Positions 51,580 through 64,000 of a stretch of 64,000 nucleotides of DNA are shown here, piece by piece; positions within the stretch are counted from its first letter, which is position 1; each line of letters opens with the position of its first letter. The notes beneath the pieces are model-generated. The model had not been told where the DNA came from. It ran no database searches and saw only the letters and a program-made list of their open reading frames with translations. Made by a program: the position numbers and the translations under genes. Origin of the DNA: Azolla caroliniana (taxonomy: Eukaryota; Polypodiophyta); assembly GCA_043228905.1 (NCBI GenBank), contig JBHGNT010000017.1:18042001-18106000 (forward strand). Direction: 5' to 3'.

Positions 51580-52300
51580 TTGGATTTCATTACAAATATT
51601 CTAACTTCAGAGTGTGTGACCAATGCCATCATCATAGTTTTGGATTGGTTCACTAAGACATCAATAGTAAAAAGATAACATACCTTATTTTAAGATGACA
51701 TCATGGTTTCCCAGATTATATTATCATTGATCATGGACCATTATTCAGAATCCATATTAAAAGTTTAGAAGCACTTGCTCAAGGTTCTCCATATTTGTTG
51801 TGTAACGTGTGTGGCTCTTGTAATATAATGTGAAGGTCATGAAGTCATGTGAAAAGTTAGATTATGAACAACTTGATCACTTACAATATTCATCCATATC
51901 AATGATGTTACAACGTTTTGTTTAGATCTTTCACATATATATCCCCACATGATGTTCCATATCCCAAGATAAGAACCCTATGCCTCTAGCTCCATTTAAG
52001 AACAGTTGCTTCCATCCACCTGTAGTTTAAGTTAGCGATGGACCAAAGTTCAAGATTGAAGTTGTTTTTTACCCCAAGATTATGCATGGAAAGTTACACC
52101 ACCCCATCAATTGGTTAAGTTATACACCTAATTATTGGACTTGGGAACCCACTACACATCCTACTTTTGCTCTAGGTTGTAAAACATATTTTCATCATTG
52201 GTATCTTGATAGACCAAGTCCTCGTTCATGCTTTGCAATTCATAGAGCTCGATGTCAAAGGAGGGGTTATGTCATCAGAATTTAAAATGTCACGCATTCA
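51580..52300 (+). pseudogene. Second decayed chromodomain gypsy relic (integrase and chromodomain)
   Basis: Fragments of an integrase core (VLDWFTKTS, IMDHYSESI) are followed after a gap by KFKIEVVFYPKIMHGKLHHP, INWLSYTPNYWTWEP and a basic tail ending RARCQRRGYV. This resembles the relic at 16128-18706, whose chromodomain reads YYLVDWLGYSPSD, and here the domain is more complete. It is heavily mutated. Confidence 0.68.
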
Positions 52301-54602
52301 GGGGGACAACAAGTAATAATTAATGTAAGCTAATTTTCTATATTATTGTAATTTCAATTTATTTTGATACTTTGTACTTGTGTGATACTTACGCATGATC
52401 CTTAAGGAACTAGTATACACACTAGACAAATAGCAAGTAATCATCATGGCTAGGTGGACCGTGGTGAGCCTGCGTAATAGTAGAAATACTGTATATATGT
52501 ATAGAATATCTCAATGCCATCTAATCATTCCAATCCAATAACAATCTTCAACATATTTATTTTGTAGCTCTTGTTCTTATTGTATGCAATGATTTTCTTC
52601 TTGGGCTATTATTATTTTTACTTTGACCTTAAACAATTGGCATGCATACGAATCATTTGTTTTGAAGTATAATCTTGTCATTCATGCTAAAAAAAGAAAA
52701 GAAATTACTAAGTATTTAGAAAATGATAACCGACGAAGCTCATTATATTCAACGCATATATGTATATAACTATATGCCGTGGATTATGTATACTTATAAG
52801 GGTTTCCATAGAAGTTATAATATGCAATACGTCATCATAGGGTTTTTGCCAAAAAAATATATTTTGCAAAAGAAACCTTTTTTTGTCGTTTTATATATTC
52901 TAACTTCCAAAGGTTCTATTCTATATAGATTACCCAATACGATCTTGTAGTTTGTGATTTCTTTTTGTTGAGTCTCCTTGATGACGTAGACATCATCTCT
53001 AGAAAGAATCATACTAACCAATATCGGCTATTTTAAGCTAGGCATGAATAGAAATAGTTTAGAAGGAATTATTGGAACCTGAATAATCAATATGGAAATA
53101 AATACCTTATTGTCTCTTGATGTTTTTGGTGCACATGTTACTTGATTGCGTGGGAAGTTGTGATTGATTTTCAGTAATTGTACTCCAAAGAGAAAAGGGG
53201 TATAGTTGGTAGGCACGATGCATGTGGGAAGTGAAGAGGGATCAATCTTTTATCATCTGCATTAGAAGCCTTGAATATAAAAACTTGGTTCACAGGTTGT
53301 AACTTGTAATGAATGGTATAACTACTATATTCACTCGCATAATTTGACATATGTCTAAACAGTCCATCACACTACATATTTTACATATAAGTACATACAT
53401 GTCAAGCTAACTTACATGAAGAACTCATAGATTTTAGCCCCGTTTGTAGTTGACATTCAAAAACAAGTTATCACTTTCAAGACTTGGGACATAATTTAAG
53501 TTCAATGCATACCATCTACCTTATCATCCGTTTGGTGATATCCGAATTCTCAAAACCAGAAAACAATATGTGAAATGTGCACTATTGGGTGGCTGTGTAC
53601 TTCACATATACTTTTTTGGTCCTGTCTCAATCTCAACCTCTCTCTCTCTCTCTCAACATATAATTTCTTGATGTTAATTTTAAATGAATAATTAAAATAC
53701 ATGTGATTGTACATAACCTTTTACCACCGCCTACAAACAAGTTCCTATTTTGTTGTTCCATGACTAGTTTGTGAGTGTGCCTATGTTTGCTTTTACATTG
53801 ATTTATTATTAAAGTTGGATATAGAAAGTTGGGAACATTTTCCTTTTTCCTTTAGTTGAGAACGAACATTTTCCTGTGCCAAACTTCTAAGATATGCTTA
53901 GCTTTTGATGGGCTCATCATTTATTGACCTATAAATATAGCTATTTTTGAGACATGGCATAGACAGATGTTGCTTGTATTGTTCTGCTCTAAATTTAAAG
54001 ATGTAACAAAGTTGACATAAGAAATGTGTACCACGTTATCTTGTGAGTAAAAAACTAGGGTATCTCATGGGTCATATTTGAAACAACTCTTGATGTTAAA
54101 TACATACATATTCGTCAAAATCAAAAAGTAATATAATAATAAGAAAACATGGGCCAAAGATCCTTGGAAATGGTTAACTAAGAACTCGCATTCAATGTCG
54201 GCTAACAAAAATCAAGACATTCTCAAAAACAAGCAAAATGTCAATGACAATAATAAAGTCTGGTGGCACATGCAAGAAGATATAGAAGAAATGTCTCATT
54301 TATAATTTATAGAGATGAAAACAAAGAGCAAAAACTCTAACACGTCTAACATGGAGAGAGAGAGAGAGATCTATTAAAGTTCTCTAAGACTAAAATTGGC
54401 CCATGAGAGAGAGAGCCCTTTACAAACATCTAATAAAATTGGAACACGTATTAAATTAGTATGTACAAGTTTAGGTGTACATACATTACGTTGTAAGCCT
54501 ATGGGTAGATAACTTTTACTTGTACTTTCTCAATGTTTTTAATACTATTGAAGAAAATCTTTCAAGGAAAAAAAAAAGCATGTGCAAGGACGACACACAC
54601 AA

Positions 54603-54637
<35 letters not shown>

Positions 54638-54727
54638 ATGTGTTCATTAGCTTCTCCAATGACACCCTTTGCCACAACTCTAGGACTGCTTACGCATACA
54701 CCTAGGTTAGTGTGTGTATGCTCGAGA
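52301..54727. other. Intergenic DNA
   Basis: AT-rich. It contains CT and GA microsatellites (53636-53654, 54354-54370, 54606-54634). No coding or RNA gene was recognised. Confidence 0.5.
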
Positions 54728-54736
54728 TTAAAACAA

Positions 54737-55049
54737 GGGAAAAGTACCAAGATACCCCTGGAAGTTTGTCTATTTACCAGAATGCCCCTGGAAGTTCCAA
54801 ATTTACCAAACTACCCCTATGTCCAAAAAAATACACTTTATAAAGTAAGTACAAAGGACCCAAAGAATCTCTTAAGTAAATAAATGTGTGTTTTAAGGGT
54901 ATTCTGGTAAATAGGGATTGTAGATTTTAGTGTATAATTACTTTATAAAGTGTATTTTTTTGGACATAGGAGTAGTTTGGTAAATTTGGAACTTCCAGGG
55001 GCATTCTAGTAAATAGACGAACTTCCAGGGGCATCCTGGTACTTTTCCC
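54737..55049. mobile_element. MULE-type MITE with 110-bp terminal inverted repeats
   Basis: The 313-bp element starts gggaaaagtacca and ends with its reverse complement. The inverted repeats span 54737-54846 and 54940-55049 with a handful of mismatches. The 9-bp duplication ttaaaacaa (54728-54736 and 55050-55058) and the long inverted repeats fit the Mutator superfamily. It has no coding capacity; a transposase supplied in trans would be needed. Confidence 0.9.
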
Positions 55050-55599
55050 TTAAAACAAACTATGTATAGATGCCTAGCCTTTGTATATTATATGTGAGAG
55101 TTTATCTCTCTCGAAGGCTTTTTAGCACACATAAACATTAGGTTGCACATAACTAGTGCTTTGTGACTTTAAAACTTTTGGGTTCAAGTCTCAAGATAAT
55201 TCTAGTTTGAGAACTAAAACTTTCTCTTCCAACAATAACTTCACAACCTTGGTTACATGTACATATATAATTATCTAAAAAGCCTAGGGCTGAAAGCAAT
55301 GTCTCCTAGCATGAATATGGAATGATAAAATCGAGACAAAACCTTGGGGCATGTGGGTTTGGGCATTATTGGGTTCGTGTGCAATCAAGAGTTTCAAAAT
55401 TGGATAAAAGTAAAATGCAACTATTGAGTGTGAGTTTGGTTGGGCATGTAAATGTTAAATTGATTAATCGGTATAATAACAAATTTTGCAAAAAACAACC
55501 TGATCGGCAACACTAGAGTAACTCGAGACCATGTACATAAAGCTAAGGTTTAAACAAAATGAAATTAATTAGTTTTTCAAAACGCAAGTAAAACTTGAG

Positions 55600-56490
55600 G
55601 AGGAATTTGAACTAGGGGTACATACTCATAATATACCAAGAGCCACAAACTTTGGCTACGGGAAACTATTCTTAATATGAAGAACTACCAACTTTGACAA
55701 GTAACCTTGATAATATTATTCTACAAACTCAACCAAGAAAACCTAATGATGATAGACAAAAGCTTATACTATTCCACAAATTTGACCAAGGATGCATATT
55801 GATGATGCAATGGTTACTAGAAACTTTGACCAAAGCCACATAGTCATAAAACGACAATCACGAACTTTGACTTAGCTGGTATACTGATAAAACTAATAAA
55901 TGCATACTTTGACCAAGGGCACAAAGCAAGATTTCTATAAACGTTAATTGGGACTATAGTTTGCATTACAATTACTTAGGTAGATACACCAAAACATTAT
56001 AAAAATAACTGCAAATTTCGACTACGGGGATGCTAGACTAATGCTGCTAAGAACAACAAAGGGTATGTATATATTGATAATACCGAAAACTACATACTTT
56101 AACCACGATTGGGTACCAATTGATATTACTCACAATCACAAAGGGGCTACATCCTAAAATAACTACCACAAGCTTTAATCACCAAGGGGAACAAGCAATA
56201 TCCGCTACGAAACCACAACAGGTCACATAACATATCAACAATACTAATAATGAGACAATTCGACCAGGGGTATAGACCGATAATATTGATAATGACGAAC
56301 TGTGACAATTAGGGGTGAATATTGACGATACGAAAGCTACAAATTGGTAGGCTTATTGGAGAGGTGTATGAATGCGTGACTTCTAACGACAACAAACATT
56401 GGCCATGGGGTACATATGAACCGATTGAGATGATGGGCAGACATTGGCAGACATTGGCACCCCCAAGGGGTATCAACTGAGATTATTGAA
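55600..56490. repeat. Degenerate tandem array, unit about 60-70 bp
   Basis: A theme of aactttgaccaaggg-type and tacatattgataata-type phrases recurs more than ten times with heavy divergence. The spacing is irregular and I did not fix a consensus. Confidence 0.6.
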
Positions 56491-56519
56491 AACTACTGAA
56501 AATAGGCCTCCCTCGAAAA

Positions 56520-56675
56520 AAATAAAAAATGTAAGAAAATATAAATAAATAAATAAAAGATAAATAGGAATCACATAAAATTAAAAATAAATAAATAAAT
56601 AAATATATAAGTAAATATAAATAAATAAGTAAATAAAAGATAAATAGGAATCACACACACACACACACACACAGA
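56520..56675. repeat. AAAT-type and CA microsatellites
   Basis: aaataaataaat-like runs at 56540-56640 are followed by a CA run at 56653-56674. The phrase agataaataggaatcaca occurs twice. Confidence 0.85.
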
Positions 56676-56694
56676 GGTTTTTGAAAGAAAATTA

Positions 56695-57215
56695 AGTCAT
56701 GATTTTGTACTTGTTTTTCTTTTTCAGAGTGTTGTTATGTAACTCTTAATTCATGATTGTGTAATTGTTTTTCATTTTTCAGAGTGCTGTTATGTAATTG
56801 AATTCATGATTCTTTGTAATTGTTTTTCTTTTTCTGAATGTTGCTATTTAACTTAATTCATGAATTTGGCAATTGTTTTTCTTCTTCTGAGTGCTGGTAT
56901 GTAATTTAATTCATGATTTTCTGCAATTGTTTTTCTTTTTCTGATTGTTGCTATGTAACTTAATTCATGATTTTTTGCAATTGTTTTTCTTTTTTTCTGA
57001 GTTCTGGTATGTAATTTAACTCATGATTCTGGAGTTGTTTTTCTTTTCTTTATTTTTCTCCGAGTGTTGTTACATGTGCACCTTTTCTGAGAGTTGTTCT
57101 GGAATTCAATTCATGATTTTGTAACTGTTGTGTTTTATTTCTGTTTTTTTTTTTTTCCTCTGAGTGCTGTAATGGAAATGAATTCATGGTTTTTTCTTTC
57201 TCTTTTTTCTGAGTA
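56695..57215. repeat. Nine-copy tandem repeat upstream of the TBL gene, unit about 52-60 bp
   Basis: Units contain ttcatgattttgtaattg, then a tttttctttttctgag-type stretch and a tgttgctatgtaactt-type stretch. The ttcatga landmark recurs near 56698, 56751, 56804, 56863, 56914, 56966, 57022, 57110 and 57180. Confidence 0.85.
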
Positions 57216-57338
57216 TTGTTGATATAATATGGCAGGGCAACAGATGCTCTGCTCTGTCTGTGTATTGAGAGAGACAGAGATGGAGGGAAGATCCTTCACT
57301 TTGAACCAATTCAAAAGTATGAGATGGCTCCTGTGCAT

Positions 57339-57352
57339 CTGTATATATATAA
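57339..57352 (+). promoter_or_regulatory. Candidate TATA element of the TBL gene
   Basis: The sequence ctgtatatatataat lies 780 bp before the ATG and just ahead of the GA-rich leader. It is only a positional candidate. Confidence 0.3.
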
Positions 57353-57359
57353 TTTAAAC

Positions 57360-57577
57360 TGTCAGAGAGAGAGAGAGAGAGAGATATGCTGATTTCTGCA
57401 GAGAATCATGAAACAGGGGAAGATAAAAAGCCAAAGATAAATAGATAGATAGATAGAGAGTGAGAGAAAGAGAGAGAGAGAGAGATTTCTGCAGAGAATC
57501 ATGAAGGAGCAGACATAAAACCCAAATGGAAAGCAAACTTGCCAGGGCTTGTGAGGCAGGAGAGAAGAAGTGAACTC

Positions 57578-57618
<41 letters not shown>

Positions 57619-57762
57619 CTAGAGAGAGAAACCATTAGAGGGATACATGAACAGAGCGAAGTTAACAGAAGAGAGAGAAGGAGAGGCAAGCCCTGTAGAG
57701 AGAGAAACCATGAGAGGGCACATATATGTATCATGTATGTATGTATTGAGAGAGAATTAAAC

Positions 57763-57794
<32 letters not shown>

Positions 57795-57960
57795 CCCAAC
57801 ACCTAAAAAGAAAAGAAAAGAAGAGAGAGAGTTTATAGAGGGAAAGAAACTCCATTAAAAAGAAAAAACCCATTGCAGAGAAACAGAGAGAGAGAGAGAG
57901 AAGAGATCATCAGATATACATATAGACATAGAGAAAGGCCATTGGGGGAGACAGACAGAC
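57360..57960. repeat. GA-rich leader region of the TBL gene
   Basis: Repeated GA runs lie at about 57363-57385, 57466-57484, 57581-57616, 57774-57794 and 57886-57900, within a purine-rich strand. It probably overlaps the 5' UTR or core promoter. GAGA tracts are common in plant leaders. Confidence 0.7.
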
Positions 57961-58131
57961 AGAGAAACAGAGAGACAGGCAGATTCTTCCATTGCAGAGA
58001 GACAGAGGTTTTGAGAGACTTATTAGAGAAAGATAGGTAAAAGAGAGATCCATTATATTACATGGAGATAATATATGCATATATCAAGAGAGAAAGCCAT
58101 TAGACAAGAGATGAAGCAGTGATCAAAAGGC

Positions 58132-60913
58132 ATGGGGTTGCCCATAACTACTTCTTCATCATCATCACCACCATCACCACCACCACCATCATCATCATGG
58201 CCTCTCACTGTGGTTGCAGGTTTTGGCATGAGAAGCCTCCTGTTTCTGCTGCTTTCCATGGCCTCCATCACTCTCTTGCTCCTCCTCTCCACTGATTTCC
58301 TCACCTTTTCCTCTTCACAACTCCTCACCATCTCCACACCATCTTCAGGTAAGTTCCTTCTTTCCAAACTTTATATTTGTCTTTTCTTTATTCAATTAGT
58401 TCCTTCTTTCCAGACTTTCCTTATATTTTTCTTTTCTTTATTCAATTAGGTTAGTATAGTTTTTGTGGTCTATGAAGTGCTTTGTTTCTCCAGCTTTGTG
58501 ATCTATTTGCTCTTCAAATGCTTGGCTTTATGATCTATTCTTCCTCCTATTGTATTGCTTATGTTGATTTTCATAATGTCCATACATTCTGTTGCTATTC
58601 TGGTTGTTAGCCAGTTCAAGATCAAGTGCCAGTTTAACAACTTAATTTCTATGAGCATTCTATGACCTTCAGGAATCAATAAAGCTATAGAATATACTAC
58701 TAGCCCATCACTTCGGCAACTGTCACCCACAACTCTTTACTTATGCCTCATTTAACCAAAAGATCGGTATCGTTACATAGCTCTTTATTAGGGTAGAATC
58801 AAGATAGTGCATCATGTTGGAAGCAATAGATTCTAAGCTAGTAAAGAGTGCATTGCAAATGTGAGGTTGATTGTCTTAAACAAGCATTCATGGGTTATTG
58901 GTTCACTTTCTTTATCACTTTTTAGTATGATTGGGGAGACTGTATCCTATCTCTAATGATGTAAGGGAAACACAATGAGAAGTAACTATCCTTATCTCCA
59001 TATTGGATTGCTAGTATGATTTCTCTGCTTATTATTCCAAGGAATAGGATTGATCTTTTTAAAGTTGTTTTTGATCCAAAACACATGTTTCATGCCACTC
59101 CACCCATACAGACAAATTCTTATTTTTGTTGAATTCTAGGGTCTTATCCAGGAATCTTGATCCATAACCAGGAACAAGAATCATTATATAATCGTGAAAC
59201 AGACTCCATCATCAACAGTTCAAATGTGGGGACATGGAATAACCATGGAAGCCCAAGATCTGCAATCGAGAAGCACAAGGAATATTCAAAGCTCATCAAA
59301 CCAGATCTCGTAACATTAAAGCATGGAATCCCAAGCTCAGAAATCAATATGTGGAAGGAATCTTCAAGCAAGATGAATGATGAAGGTGTTATCGATACGA
59401 ATCACGAAGAAAAGGGCCTTAGGGAAAGGATTATTCAACATGACATGACAGATACATATCGAGGGGGTCATAGCTCGGCCCCAAAGGCGAGAAGTGTGTG
59501 CCATTGTGCCTTAAAAAAACATTATAACGTCACAATTTCTTAATTAAAGGATTCTAACTATTCCCGTTCGGGTCTATATAACTCTTTTATCCCAGGCTGC
59601 AATTACTACACGGGGAAGTGGGTGAAAGGTGTGAACAAGCCCCTGTATTCGGGGAAATCGTGCAAGAGATGGTTATCTGGGATGTGGGCATGTCGAGAGA
59701 TGAATGGCCGGCCAAGCTTTGACTATGAAAGCTACAAATGGCAACCGGATGGTTGTAATTTGCCTGTCTTCCGGAGCCGTGATTTCTTGTCGAGGTTGGA
59801 TTTCTCGAAACTCTCATCAAGCAAGGGAACCATGATGGAATCTCATGAATAGAAATTAAGTCTGGTCCATTGGGCATGGTCATTGCATACTTTTCTGTTG
59901 TTGGGTATTTACCAAAATACCTGTTGGTTTTATTGAATGGCCAGAATACCGATAAGGAGTCGCATTTTCTAGTCATTTGTGTAGGGGGTATTATTTTGGT
60001 GTTTTCCTCTTGGGGTATTTTGGAAGTGACAAAATGTTTTGTGTTGTGTAGGATGCGAAACAAGGTTTTGGTGTTTGTCGGGGATTCGATAGGAAGGCAG
60101 CAATTCCAATCGTTAATGTGCATGCTCACGGGCGGGAAGGATGATGCTTTAGTGGACGATGTGGGCAAATACTATGGTCTTGTGAGGAGAAGAGGCGAGA
60201 TACGAGCCGAAGGGACGGCACAAAGGTTCCTAGAAAGCAACACGACGATAGTTTATTATTGGTCGGCCACTTTGTGTGAACTCCAAGCTCTTAACGCAAC
60301 TTGCAAAGATACCGAGTATGCAATGCATCTCGACCGGCCCGCCACATTCATACAGAAGTACCTCAAGGTCATCGATGTCTTGGTATTGAACACGGGGCAT
60401 CATTGGAACCGAGGAAAGATGAATGCGAACAAGTGGGTTATGTATGTAGAAGGTAAGCCTAATACTAATGTAAGGCTCTCCAAGGACTTTGGGTTTGCTC
60501 GGAACTTCACCATACACAAGGTCGCCACATGGCTTCATAATCAACGTGAGCGGAATAAAACAAGAGCGGAAGTTTATATAAGGTCGTTGTCCCCAAGGCA
60601 TTTTTTCAATGGGGATTGGGATTCGGGAGGCCGGTGCGATGTTAGCTTGGTGCCGGTCGAAGCGAAAAACATTAGTGGTCAGAATGTGTTGGACTCTTCT
60701 GTGGAGAGTGCGGTTTTAGGAACAAGGATACATATGCTTAATATCACGTATATATCTCAATTTAGAGATGAAGCACACATTTCCAAGTATAGACCTCAGC
60801 AGAGTGGTCAAGATTGTCTACATTGGTGCCTCCCTGGGGTCCCAGATGTGTGGAATGAGCTTCTCTATGCCGAAATTCTTTCAAAGGAGATTGGAGTTGT
60901 TAAGGATGTTTAG
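58132..60913 (+). CDS. TRICHOME BIREFRINGENCE-LIKE (TBL14/15/16-type) protein, four coding exons
   Basis: The exons are 58132-58348 (CAG|GTAAGT), 59140 to about 59493, 59596-59794 (GAG|GTTGG) and 60052-60913, giving about 543 residues. The exon 2 donor is uncertain: a GTGTGTG donor at 59494 keeps frame, with 59467 and 59506 as alternatives. Residues 35-53 form a signal anchor (LLFLLLSMASITLLLLL), consistent with a type II Golgi protein. The PMR5N/TBL domain starts at CNYYTGKWVKG and includes LSGMWACREMNGR. The PC-esterase domain has the GDS motif VFVGDSIGRQQFQSL (near 267) and the DxxH motif DCLHWCLPG (D511, H514). Such proteins O-acetylate cell-wall polysaccharides. Nothing appears broken. 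Confidence 0.88.
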
Positions 60914-61257
60914 TGCGGAGGGTAGCTCATGCAACTCGAGGTATTATAGAAACATGGATATAGAGAAATTCATAGCCACATTGATTCATACCAACCTTTA
61001 GAATTTTACAGCCTCAAATGACATGAGGATTCTATAGAGTGGTATAATTTCAATAGGAAGTGCTAACGATTTTATCGTAGCTCTAATAGCGTGAAATATA
61101 CTTGAAAAAAACATAGAATTATTGTATATCTTGATGGTGGTAGTTGATTGGCATATTGCCTTCGTATGTTATTTTCTTGTGTCATTCATATACTACTTAA
61201 TATTTCACAAAGTAAGGTTGTTTGTCGAGCGGAATGTTATGTTTTATCCCTTTTATC
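60914..61257 (+). other. 3' flank of the TBL gene
   Basis: Presumably contains the 3' UTR. No AATAAA was found; AT-rich alternatives occur near 61080-61120. Confidence 0.45.
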
Positions 61258-61490
61258 CCTTTATGTTGGAGAAAAGGACAATAACCATATGTGCGATTTC
61301 TTGGAAATATGGACCAAGAAAAGAAGAGTAATCTTAAATTTGGTCATACTTGATTGTTTTGAACCATTCTATATCTTTATGTAGGAGAAAAGAACAATAA
61401 CCACATGTGCGATTTCTTGGACATTGGACTAAGAAAAGAAGAGTTCATACTTGCTTGTTTTTATGTGTTTGCATACCCAATAATGTTGTT
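61258..61490. repeat. 118-bp tandem duplication
   Basis: Two copies of a segment with tttatgt-ggagaaaag, caataacca-atgtgcgat and a ttcttgga stretch lie at about 61258-61374 and 61375-61490, with roughly 10 per cent divergence by eye. Confidence 0.75.
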
Positions 61491-62396
61491 GGTGCTCCAC
61501 TTTAGAGTCCAAAGATGTTCTAGATTTGTCTCTACATTTTTCTGTGTACATTTCCGATTCCTTCAACACCATTGTCATAGTCCCAAGGTGGCGATTGGTT
61601 CTAATGGGTTTGATTGAATTTTATTTATGAGAAAAAAAGAATAGAAAATCGTTGACAAGGTGAGGTGGTTAGGTTCACATTTTAAAGTTGCAAGTAGATG
61701 TAGGACACAACACAATGTCTACATCTTTCATGCTACACACAATTAGTGGTAGGTGCACTAAATCGTTTCCTTTTGTTGCGGTAATACTCGTGAGCTGTGA
61801 TGCACAAGTGAAGTGAGTTAAAGAAAGGAGGTACACGTTTGTGTTTGGTTTAGCTTTTACTTGTTCTGCAAAAAAGGATAAGAGGAAAAATGAATTAACA
61901 CCTTCAGAAGAATTCGAACAACTGGATGGATGCATTGCCCAAGGCAAGATACCCAAACCAGCACATAACTTTTTCCTTTGATTTTTGTAATTCTTCACAA
62001 AATGTGTGTAGGCACACACATCCTTTAGACTTCTATCACATACGGCTGTTGTCCTCTCAAAGGTTATTAGATTGTTGTGTAGTGATATACAATATTCCCT
62101 CTAGCTTATATTGTCAAGGTGTTTCAAATTATAGAATAAAGGTACTACATCCTTGTTATTAAATATATGCGATATGAGAAGATAGAAGAATAAACAAATG
62201 AGTGATGTTTAAATACAAGCTTATGGAGTTTTATTCGTGACAAGTTGCATAAATTATTTCTCTATTATTATGATGTATTTGCCTCGTAACAGACGATAAT
62301 TTTGAACACATTTGCTTCAACAACAAACTTGTTGGCTTGATTTGCCCATCTTTCACTTTTTTGTTTCCCTTGGGGTTTTAAATGAATTATGCAAAA

Positions 62397-62434
<38 letters not shown>

Positions 62435-63820
62435 TTTGTGTGGTTATTCATGGAACATCTCCTCCACTAGAAGCCAATTCCATTTGTTTTCGGCTATCAA
62501 CATATCATACAAATGCATGTGGATGTTCTATATTGGTGGGAAAAAAATTGGCTTCACTAATCACAATCATATTCAGTTAAAAAAAGGGGAAATTATTTTG
62601 AATAATTCATCAAATAATTACATACCATTAGATAAAATATTCATGACATTCCTATGCATACATATTTGTCACATGCTCTTTATGACAATGTTACATTTGA
62701 ATATCTACAAATAAATGTTTGAAACTCTAGATTTGATAACGGCCTATGGAGTGTATGTGAAGAATATTTTAGTTCAATAAGATAGTGGGTATGGAGAAAA
62801 GAGAGAGAGAGAGAGAGAGAGATTGTTTTTATGTGCAGAGGAGATTGATTGTGATCTATGGGTCAAGGCATAACCCATGGTGAGGATCGAACTTGGGTTC
62901 TTTGAATTTCATGACTTTGACGCCACGGTGTAAATGCTTGTTTCACACATAAACTTCAAAGAAGTTGACAGCTTGACCTTGGAACAACTTTTCGCTATGA
63001 AATTTGATGAATGCCATGGGCTCATTCTACTTTATAAGCCACTCACTTTTAAGACAGTTGTAACAAACAATTTTGTCATTGTCATTGTGACAAACCAAAT
63101 TCTTGTACAAAACCATATGATTTTCGTGTATGCATTAGATATTTGCATTTTGACAATCATAGACGTAACAAAAATAATGGCAAGGTCTTTTTTACACTTA
63201 TCCAATCACGTTATCTTTCTTGAGAATGCTCGTGGCCCTTATTTTTTTGTTGTTAGTGCTAAGGGTTTCATCGTATATAAAATAATACTAAACCTGTCTT
63301 TTTCGTCTTTTTCTCTCCCATGTCTGACTATTTTTTGCTTGCATTATATGATCTACCACTATCTTTTGAGACACTTCTCATAATCAAACCTTTTCCTCTT
63401 TCCACCTGAAGGTGTGCCCCTTGGCTTGAAGGCTAGACTATTGGTACTCTTTCTCTCATTTATTAGACTAGCCAACCACCATATAAACCATGTGGCCTTC
63501 AAGAGAAAATATACAAGTTATTCTTCATATTAAGGGAAATATCAAAACTATCTTGTTTATTTTGAGCTATCAAATATACCTTGCTCAAAACATGATGTAT
63601 TCATGTAGTAAAATGATACTCTCACCATATTTCTTTTTGTTGTTTTTTTCTAGAAAAGACGATTATATAGTAGTAATTGTACGAAGATCCTTTTTTGTAA
63701 CATGATACATTTCAATCGTTGATGCCACATATATTAAGGAATGCGAGATGAGATATACAAGGAAGGTTGAATATCTATGGTTGAAAAGGATTTGGATTAA
63801 TATGGAAAATTACTAGGTGT
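61491..63820. other. Intergenic DNA
   Basis: AT-rich. GA runs lie at 62399-62432 and 62802-62821. A tRNA-like module on the minus strand (B-box-like aagttcgatcctc at about 62880-62893) is probably a SINE or LTR trace. No gene was recognised. Confidence 0.5.
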
Positions 63821-63824
63821 AGGC

Positions 63825-63945
63825 AATGGTTCGGTTTAGGCTTAACTGGTTTGGCCTTATCCAAGCCAAACCGTTTTGGGGTTCTCAAACCAGAACCAAA
63901 CAAAACCAAACCGATCCCTAAACCGGTTTGGGAACCTCACTATTT
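63825..63945. repeat. AACCGG/CCAAACC-rich segment, possible transposon end
   Basis: Repeated ggtttgg and ccaaacc phrases in both orientations (aatggttcggtttagg, ccaaaccgttttgg, aaccggtttggg) resemble terminal regions of non-autonomous DNA transposons in plants. No inverted-repeat ends or target duplication can be shown before the window ends. Confidence 0.4.
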
Positions 63946-64000
63946 TTTTTCTTCCCCTCAACCTCTAATAACATCATCATCTCTCATATACAAATATTTG

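Noticed and set aside
59870-60051. Coding extension upstream of the last TBL exon
   Set aside because: The frame is open, but the family pattern joins exon 3 (ending FLSR) directly to MRNKVLVFVGDS through good splice sites, so this is intron.
61675-62019. 114-codon minus-strand frame
   Set aside because: No domain or homologous pattern, in AT-rich intergenic DNA.

Overview
This is a piece of a flowering-plant nuclear chromosome, most likely a eudicot. It has spliced genes of plant families, AT-rich low-copy flanks with GA-rich microsatellites, and a large block of nested LTR retrotransposons whose PBS and PPT motifs are typical of plants. I cannot name the species. There is no bacterial, organellar or CRISPR content. 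One assembly gap of exactly 100 N lies at 815-914.

Layout. At the left edge are the last two exons of a MAM33/p32-type mitochondrial protein gene (3-418, + strand). From about 915 to 50297 the window is almost entirely nested retroelements. At the right, 50298-64000 is low-copy DNA with one complete gene, a TRICHOME BIREFRINGENCE-LIKE acetyltransferase-type gene with four coding exons (58132-60913, + strand), plus a solo LTR, a second gypsy relic, a 313-bp MULE-type MITE and several tandem repeats.

Left nest. A Ty1/copia element on the minus strand (915-16127) is split twice: by a Ty3-like element (4551-11907) inside its gag, and by a gag-only element (12287-15804) inside its 5' LTR. Beyond it, 16128-18706 is a decayed chromodomain gypsy relic. 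Into that relic went an element on the minus strand (family IV, 18707-33196), into which a second family IV element inserted on the plus strand (21515-32840), and into that a young and apparently intact chromovirus (24243-31284).

Right nest. A copia remnant on the plus strand (about 33545-34695 and 49585-50297) contains a gag-only family V element (34696 to about 49585). That holds a gag-only copia (36010-46794, TSD cttta), which holds a pol-bearing copia (37489-46111, TSD tgtgt), which holds a Penelope-like reverse transcriptase element (42377-44747). The innermost insertion is flanked by a 484-bp direct duplication of its copia target.

Most notable. First, the Penelope-like element: such elements are known in conifers and many animals but are rarely reported in flowering plants. 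It has an almost undamaged RT frame and a hammerhead-ribozyme-like core in its 3' part. Second, a clan of LTR elements (families I, II, IV and V here) shares TGTCG...CGACA termini, the primer-site motif TTGGTGAACCCGACGTGAA and, where measurable, 4-bp target duplications. It includes one pol-bearing member and gag-only members, one of which has LTRs with no difference that I can see. Several LTRs carry tRNA-like modules, terminal hairpins and a hairpin with a compensatory base-pair change.
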